In this document: positions 57,296-64,000 of the stretch, one piece after another
Numbering within the stretch: position 1 is the first letter of the stretch
How the letters are laid out: the number at the start of each line of letters is the position of its first letter
From: Amyloporia xantha
Taxonomy: Eukaryota > Basidiomycota > Agaricomycetes > Polyporales > Adustoporiaceae
Direction: 5' to 3'
DNA: 64,000 nucleotides
NCBI GenBank assembly: GCA_036971615.1
Contig: JAYKKR010000006.1
Coordinates: 1 to 64,000 of the forward strand
Notes under the pieces: model-generated
Database searches by the model: none
The model's input: only the letters and a program-made list of their open reading frames with translations
What the model was told of the DNA's origin: nothing
Made by a program: the position numbers and the translations under genes

Positions 57296-58306
57296 TGTGG
57301 TCACGCTTCTGTCTCAGAACTGCTGAGCTGGTCAACGGAGGGCAATATGGGTGGTGAGCAACCAGACCAAACCTGTCCGTTATCTATGGTGAAGAGTAAG
57401 AGACGGGAAAGCTGAGAGAGCAAGGCATGTACACACTGTGAAAAAGTATGTATATATCCGGCAAAAGCTGCCCTTCGAGATATACATAGTGGTCCAGATG
57501 ACCAATGTCGACCAACTCTGCTATCTCGAGCGATGCCACTAGCATGTGATCCGGCACGCATAGCTGACGTCCATGCACTCACAGCTCTGGGAGACCAGGA
57601 TCCTGGTTACCTAGCACTTCAGTGGATCATACCGGTATGTGGCGTCAAAGACGATGATGGTGGTGGAATGGTTTGCGAGTCTGTGTTTTCTTCGTCTGGG
57701 ATTTGCGACTGGCTCGGAAAGCGATCTTGGAGTGACTATTAAAAACAAGTGTGAGAGCAGCCAAGTCCTCGTCCGAAGTAACCAATGAGACGGTTTATCC
57801 TGTAGGTTGATGTCGGGGTCAAACTCTATGTATGTCGGCATATGCATATGCGTTTCTCAAAGAGTCGTTGAGCACTGAGGACACACGGACTTGATGTAGA
57901 GCCTGACTCAAATATAGGGCTGTGTACAAGCGAAACTAGGGTTCTGAATATCGGTACGCTCAGCGTGGATGATGGGTACCGGTAGTAAGTCTGAGTCGAC
58001 AGTATTGGGGGATGGCGCCGCGGAGCTGAATTTATCCACTCCTGGGCCAGATCCGTGGCCCCTTCTGACATTTTATTATATTCGTGTTTGCTCAGGGGGC
58101 ATAACCCATCGACCGAATAGATTCAAGAGGATCTGATAAAACTCAAATGTAAGGGGGGGTTCGTACTAATTTCTCCAACACATGTTTTACGTAGGATCTT
58201 TACGGTCTCAATCTTTCAGTGTATGTATCACTTGGTTCAAAGGCCGTGTCTCCTTGTAGTTGACTAGTGTCGAATGTGCCCAATGCCTCTACTAGTATAT
58301 CAGGTC
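57296..58306. other. No gene seen
   Basis: About 1 kb without a supported gene. The short open frames have no domain. Confidence 0.4.
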
Positions 58307-60148
58307 TCACCGGGAAGATTCGTACATATCTCTGTGAATAGCCACTAACCCGCTACTTCCGCTCCTTTGGTATTCCATGTTCCGTGGTTGTGGTCCGCCC
58401 ACGACCAACCGGCTCTTGCTGTGCTTATTTGAAAACAGTCCACTCTTATCCAAGATTCCGTACTCTATCCATCCTGCCCGATGGAACCTTCCCGGTGCGT
58501 GCTCTTCCATGAGGAGAGCCCGACCACCCCATGGGTCAATGTAACGGGCAAATGCGGCCATAAGGTACTGTGTGTTGTGACCTAGGTCCACAGCGTATTT
58601 ACGTGGAAATACATTCTTGGAATTCTGCACGCGGTGCCGGCCGCTCCTCGCAGAGATATGGTCGCCTGTGCTTCGGTTACTATGACCCGGTACAGATGCT
58701 CTGTAAGGCCCCGTTTGTGAGACGTCGAGTGGTATGTGAACATGCCAGTGAAAACTACATCACCTTCCATCGCGCGTGCTGGCGATGACTCCGTTGGCAG
58801 GAAGAAGCCCGTCATACTTGTGGATTATACAAGGATACACCTGATTTTTGGTGATCAATGAATGAGTGGATCTCTTAGATCCTCCCTTGCCGTCGTTATG
58901 GTTGGCCAAGCTCAGGTCCACAATGTGGACCATCTTGCCGCAGATGGTAGCATATCCATCCTCATCCATGTCCGACATGGTAGGAATACCCGGTAACCAA
59001 TTGTCGCTATGTTCCGTCAGCTCCCATACCGTCCGTTTTCCATCTCTAGTTTGCAAGAATGCGACGCCTTCTACCGTCGTTTCCGGGAATGCAGGAAATG
59101 TAGTGAACTGCGCGCACGGGGCGATATCAAGCGCTGCACCGAGCCAATGTGGCTTCCCACCCTTGCGCAGGATCGCCTGCGCAAGGGCGATCGTCGCACC
59201 GAGCCTGTCGTCGCGATGGAACGCGTGTGTATCGAGGGTGACATCGAACAGACCCATGATACTGAACACCATGTCGACGGGTCGGGACGACGTGCGCATC
59301 AGCGCGGAGCGCCAGATAGCCTGCGATCGCGCGCCTGCATCCTCGGTGAGCGATGACGCTGCGGCGAGAGCAACAACAGCCTTATGTGCTTCGCGACTGA
59401 ACATACTGATCTTTGGCCTCATTTCGCGCCCGTCCTCTAGAGTGAAATATGGCGCTGCAATGGATGACTTGAGCAGCCCCGGGAGATCTGACATCGCAGA
59501 CTGTCGTGGCTCCACGACGGAGGGAAGGAATGACCCTCCCGAAGAGTGCGCGCCAACGACCTTCCCCAGTTCCCAAGAGTAAAGTGCCTGAGTATTCTTA
59601 GGTAGCAATGCTTCCTGAAGGGTCCACGCACGATGAATCCAGGCTGTCTCCTCGGTGAGGCTAACTAGGCGGCGCAGGCCACCTGCAAGCACCAAGCACA
59701 CTTCCGCAGACTGATACAGCTGCTGCATGTTGGCAATCTGCCACGCCTTGTCGTCCCGATGGGTCTGCATGATGCACAGCCTGTCCAGCCAGAACAATCG
59801 CACATTCGTCTGCAATGATGCTTTGCAGACATGACGGAGGACATCGATGCTGATCGGGTCAGCTTCTTCCGCACCTTTGACAGAGAATAGTCTGTCTTTC
59901 CGTTGGCTATGGTGGGTGGGATCAACAGGGTTTCCACGCCAGACGTACGAGATTGCAGAGTAAGGGATGGTGGGTAGTGAGGAGTACTCGCAGATGCAGA
60001 GTACTCTGCTGTTAAGGAACTGATCACAATCGACAAAACGGAAATGGTGTGGCCTGGCGTGTGCCGTTATGTCTAGAACACCACCTCCCAACTTGTTAAG
60101 CGAAATCTCGTGTATGATGTGAGCAGAGTCGGCGATCATGTCATTCAT
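58307..60148 (-). CDS. HET-domain (heterokaryon incompatibility) protein
   Basis: The first ATG in frame is at 60148 (MNDMIADSAHII); the open frame extends to 60268 without an earlier ATG, and a TATA-like CTTATAAGTATAAA lies near 60210, which supports this start. The HET domain is clear: PYSAISYVWRG, VRLFWLDRLCIMQTHRDDK, WQIANMQQLYQSAEVCLVLAG and WIHRAWTLQEALLPK. One intron (58701-58763, GTGATG to ACAG) joins exon 1 (60148-58764) to exon 2 (58700-58307) in frame. The total is 592 residues. HET proteins in fungi trigger cell death on fusion with unlike strains; this copy's role is inferred only from the domain. Confidence 0.86.
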
Positions 60149-60287
60149 TTCGCAGAGATGTCTGAACTCGATTCTCCGTGAGTAGAGTTCACTCAAAGTG
60201 TCAGGCTTTATACTTATAAGTAGTCGCCAACGGTCAGCAGTAGGCCAGAACAATAGTGGCGGGATCAAAAGTGCATGAGACGAACGA

Positions 60288-60310
60288 CTAACCTAACCTA
60301 ACCTAACCCT
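60288..60310. repeat. Internal telomere-like tract
   Basis: CTAACCTAACCTAACCTAAC plus CCT gives about four CCTAA units, same orientation as the chromosome end, 60.3 kb away from it. It lies 140 bp upstream of the HET gene's ATG and 37 bp before the foldback element. Confidence 0.85.
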
Positions 60311-60346
60311 GTCGGAGTTTGAAAGGCTACGCAAGCGCACCGCACA

Positions 60347-60865
60347 CACTGGGTGCATAGCCCGTTTTAGTGCTTGCAAAATCGAGAAACTTTTCTTGGA
60401 AAGAATTGTTCTTTTGTCTTGTTTTTTCTTATGTCAATATGTGATACAAAACTTGAGCAAAATGCGGAAATATGATGAATTCATGAATAAACTCAGAAAG
60501 AGCTCACGTTTTTCTACGAGATAAAGGTATAGAAAAGAATGATTTTGCTTAGGACAATATTCATGATTTGCTCGGGTATAAAACAGGCTATTCACCCTGT
60601 GACAGGGTGCATAGCCTTGCATAGCCTGTTTTATACTTGAGCAAATCATGAATAATTTCCTGAGCAAAATCATTCTTTTCTACACCTTTTTCTCGTAGAA
60701 AAATGTGAAATCTTTCTTAGTTTATTCATGAATTCATCATATTTCCATGTTTTGCTCAAGTTTTGTATCACATATTGACATAAGGAAAAACAAGATAAAA
60801 GAATGATTCTTTCTAAGATAAGTTTCTCGATTTTTCAAGCACTAAAATGGGCTATGCACCCAGTG
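60347..60865. mobile_element. 519-bp foldback element (two arms of about 245 bp)
   Basis: The arms 60347-60595 and 60610-60865 are nearly complementary. The outer end is CACTGGGTGCATAGCCC on the left and GGGCTATGCACCCAGTG on the right. The centre contains further copies of GGGTGCATAGCC. AT-rich arms share stretches such as CATATTTCC, GTATCACATATTGACATAAG and AAGAATGATT. No coding capacity. No target duplication was found next to the ends chosen. Confidence 0.88.
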
Positions 60866-61730
60866 GCCGGGACATCAGCGCTACTTGTCCCTAGTCGACC
60901 TCCGTTGTTCGACCGTTGAATCGAATCGCGACATCTATGCCCCCCTGCTCCCTTGAAGATCGCCATCTTGAAACATCCACAGTGCATATTGTGACTTCAT
61001 CCGCACATATATACTAGCGAGGAACATAGACTGGTATATATAGCTCCCATCTCGAATCCGCCATTAGCACTCAGCATTGCCTTAACGGTGTGCGTTCAAT
61101 ATACTAACTTGGTCTCACACTCGGAGCACATCCTGTGATTGTTTCTGTACCGGCAAATCCTAAAATAATGTACAATTGTCATATTCGACATGCATTGCAC
61201 AATTTGCGACTTGCGGTTTACGAGATTGACGTCGCAATGATATGTGCACCGTCTGATTGACCTGTTGGCCAGATCTTGCGAGCCTGCTGGGACCATTGTA
61301 CTGATGACGGTGAGTGCACGGTTACTACTGATGATCAGAGGCAGTTTGGATCGGCGATGACTCTTTAGTGAGACATGGGACTCTGGAGCGCCCGTTATCA
61401 TGAAGGAGTTCTCGGAAAGATTCCTTTCATAAAACCATCGCCAACAGCGGAACATGCGTTTGTTCTCCGACGGTATGTCCGCCACTCGCTGTGTTTTATC
61501 ATGTGAGACCAACGCTGGCGATTGTACCTGGACGACCATGCGCTCGAGGGGACAGCGAGCTCACAGGAGCTGGGAACGCGCCGTCATCTATCTTTATGCC
61601 ATGCTTCTTCTTTCCCCGCGGCCGGGCGACACACGCGGAGTTGTTTCCCAGCTTGTGCGCCCGTTTGAAGGTATATATTAGCATGCCCTCTGCTTCCGTC
61701 CTCTGGGACACTCGCCTCTAGCTGGTCACC
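60866..61730. promoter_or_regulatory. Spacer upstream of the polyporopepsin-like gene
   Basis: No gene is seen. GGTATATATTAG at about 61670 lies 60 bp upstream of the protease ATG and is a likely TATA box. Confidence 0.5.
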
Positions 61731-63357
61731 ATGTTCGGGTCCCTCTTTGCGTCTGTCTTTCTCGCCATCGCCTCGGCCTCTCTCTCGAGTGCCGTCACGA
61801 CCCTCACCCTCGATCCTGTACAAGGCAGGACGGGTGCCTATCTCAAGGGCGCGCCAGATGCAGAACGAGCTCGAGCTGCCCTTTTCAGGGGTCGAGTTAC
61901 CACCATCCCTGCCACAAACCTTGCCTATGTCCAATACACCGCGTCGATCGGTGTGGGCTCGCCGCCAACATACTACAACCTTGTGGTGGACACAGGCAGC
62001 TCGAACACCTTCGTCGGGTGAGCAGCCTGCGCGTCCTCCAGCCAGCGCGTGCTGACGTCGTTTCAGGACGGGCAAGAAATACGTGCGCACAAGTACAAGC
62101 ATCCCGACAGGCGAAGAGGTGAATGTAACGTACGGAAGTGGGTTCTTCTCAGGATATGAGTGTGAGTACTTGCTGCTGTCCTGGTGTACGACCGCCGAAT
62201 GAGCTGACGCGGTGCAGACATCGATCAGGTGACGATCGCTCCTGATCTGGTCATCAAAAGCCAATCCATCGGCGACGCGCTCGAGTACGCTGACTTTGAG
62301 TGCGTGTCGTGTACATACGGATTCGACGATGACTTCAGCTGATCATTCGCAGAGGCGTGGATGGGATCATTGGCGTCGGGCCTGTCGCGCTGACGATAGA
62401 CACCCTATACCCAGATGTCAACGCGTTGATCCCGACGGTAATGAATAACGCGCTCGCGCAGGGCCTCATCCCTATTGAGATCCTGGGGGTGTCGTTCGCC
62501 CCTTCAGACAGTTACAGCGACACCAGTGAGTCGCTCCGTGATCCTCGAAATTGCGCTCTATACTGATTTGCGCAGACGGCGCGCTCACTTTCGGCGGGAT
62601 CGACTCGTCATTGGTCAGTATCCTGTATACTTACATTAGGTTTCATCGCTGATAACGACGTCTCGATCGACAGTACATCGGAGATATCACGTACACACCG
62701 GTCACGACGACATACCCCTCGAATTACTACTGGGGTATCAATGTCACAAGCGCGGCCTACGGTTTGACCCCCGTCATCCCTGGCTCGTACGCGGGTATTG
62801 TCGACACTGGAACCACCCGTATGTCGCCCATCTCTGTCTCATATGCCGGTCCTCACCCTCCCTTAGTGATCTACATCGCCGACAACTGGTACCAGACGTA
62901 CCAGGACTCGATCCCGGGCGCGTACTATGACGCGGAAGACACGGGCCTGATCGTCATCCCCAAGTCGTCCGTGCCGCTCTTGCAGCCGTTCACGTTCGAG
63001 ATCGGCGGGAGCTTGTTCACGCTGGACGCAGAGGCGCAGCTGTTGCCGACGGACCAGAACACGGCGTGGGGCGGAGAGCCGGGGTTGCAGTATGGGTACA
63101 TCGGGCCAATTGGCGAGGACAGCGGGACGGGGCTGGACTTCATCATTGGGCAGAAGTTCATGGAGAGGTATTATGCGGTGAGTAGGGCGTGCTGTGTTTA
63201 GGGAGAAGTGGCGTTGACCGGGAGGAGCTTATGTATAGGTCTTCGATACAGCACACGATCGCGTCGGGTTCGCTTACACGTGAGTTCGTGTACCACCTTT
63301 TCCTTCACCTATCTGAACAGCTTTCTTTGTCCAGTGACCACACATTCTCGTAGTCGA
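61731..63357 (+). CDS. Secreted aspartic protease, polyporopepsin-like
   Basis: The ATG at 61731 begins MFGSLFASVFLAIASASLSS, a signal peptide. A propeptide follows, then the mature-type start TNLAYVQYTASIGVGSPPT and the first active site VVDTGSSNTFVG. After several short introns come VTYGSGFFSGYEY, GVDGIIGVGPVAL (typical of polyporopepsins), YIGDITYTPVTT and the second active site GIVDTGTTR. The C-terminal exon has FEIGGSLFTLDAEAQLL and GLDFIIGQKFMERYYAV. The end is either a TGA at 63281-63283 (FAYT*) or, if a GTGAGT intron is used, FAYTDHTFS* at about 63357. Intact by frame. Extracellular digestion of protein is the expected role. Confidence 0.85.
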
Positions 63358-63729
63358 GGATTGTATGTACACTGTGTACTTGGAGACATACGATGGATGG
63401 CAGTAAGGCCTTTGCCGACTCCAGATATTCTCGGAGTCCTCTACAGTCTCTCGAGACCACTTTAACATTACCGAACGTGTAGCCATCGATTCGTGGTAAC
63501 TGAGAGCCACAGCATGCAGCAAATATTTAGTTTGTTGACGAGTGCGTCGTCGCTTATGGGCTGTTTCGCGTATACTGCCAAGTATGGCGATGCTCCCTGA
63601 TCCTTCCTCTGGAGGATCAGCGGTGGCGGCTCGCTTCCCGGCTTTCGTCAGTATGTAAATATAACACCCAGCCCTTCCCATGTCTAAAACTTGCTTGAAT
63701 GCTGGTCTTCGAGTAGGCTGCTCTATCCT
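63358..63729. other. Spacer between two protease copies
   Basis: No gene is seen. Confidence 0.4.
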
Positions 63730-64000
63730 CTCGCTATGATCTGTTCTTTCTCTTGCTCTGCTTTGTTAGCTGGCAGCCGTCGCTGTCAATGCGCCGGTCA
63801 CCGTCGATATTAATCCTGTCTCTGGCAAGGTTGCTGCTCATAGGAAGGGTGGTGCGGACGCTGACGGTGATCGTGTGGCCTTATTGAAGTGATACGAAGA
63901 GTCTGACGATACCACGATCCCTGTTACGAATTCTGAGTAACTTACGGGACGTATACCGCATCAATTGGCATATCTGAGATGAGGGGATAAATGTTCAGAC
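63730..64000 (+). pseudogene. Second polyporopepsin-like copy, decayed, runs off the window
   Basis: AVNAPVTVDINPVSGKVAAH corresponds to the propeptide VTTLTLDPVQGRTGAY of the preceding gene, and KGGADADGDRVALLK to KGAPDAERARAALF. TGA at about 63892 and TAA near 63940 interrupt the frame. After DDTTIPVTN the homologous TASIG stretch lies in another frame. The signal-peptide frame also does not join (TAG before CTGGCAGCC). The rest of the gene lies beyond the window. Confidence 0.7.

Noticed and set aside
60347..60865. 8-bp target duplication for the foldback element
   Set aside because: The flanks ACCGCACA and GCCGGGAC do not match, so I could not assign it to hAT despite the CACTG end.

Overview
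The window reads as the left end of a chromosome of an agaricomycete (mushroom-forming) fungus. It opens with about 140 bp of telomeric C-strand repeat, and its genes have many short introns (about 45-75 nt) with GTRNGT donors and YAG acceptors. Several families are typical of Basidiomycota: HET-domain proteins, a basidiomycete kinase-like protein, polyporopepsin-type aspartic proteases and CsgA-like short-chain dehydrogenases. The protease family makes Polyporales or a near relative plausible, but that is inference.

Region 1 (1-14,450) is subtelomere. It holds the telomere, an SNF2-type helicase pseudogene cut off by the telomere, and five related copies (one broken) of an unrecognised small two-exon gene, all on the minus strand. 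It also holds a ParB-like gene with a GGHHRREA motif. Between the genes lie three kinds of short palindromes: CGTCC(A/T)GGACG-centred 15-17-mers, partly in a 93-bp satellite; longer palindromes with GGAATAGCGTCC arms, mostly in an array of about 73-bp units; and quasi-palindromes with GCGCTTCCG/CGGATGCGC arms spaced 70-80 bp. Short internal CCTAA tracts recur.

Region 2 (14,450-28,400) is a gene-dense core: a kinase-like gene, a RING-H2 gene divergent from condensin subunit CAP-G/Ycg1, thymidylate synthase and an F-box/WD40 protein of Cdc4 type. A 203-bp hAT-type MITE with a perfect 8-bp target duplication lies beside the kinase gene.

Region 3 (28,400-45,500) is looser: a 3.2-kb gene-poor stretch with degenerate TTCGAACTCGCC-type repeats, then GLE1, a membrane-anchored aspartic protease with an apparent frameshift, and three or four hypothetical genes.

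Region 4 (45,500-57,300) is a cluster of five short-chain dehydrogenase paralogues interleaved with a MYND-finger gene and NMD3. Two copies come from a recent tandem duplication that carried along the 3' end of the MYND gene. A second hAT-type MITE (482 bp, 8-bp duplication) sits between the first two copies, and the second copy is frameshifted near its end.

Region 5 (57,300-64,000) holds a HET-domain gene, an internal telomere-like tract, a 519-bp foldback element, a polyporopepsin-like aspartic protease and the start of a decayed second copy at the window edge.

Splice sites were placed by eye. Exon boundaries given as ranges or called unresolved should be treated as approximate.
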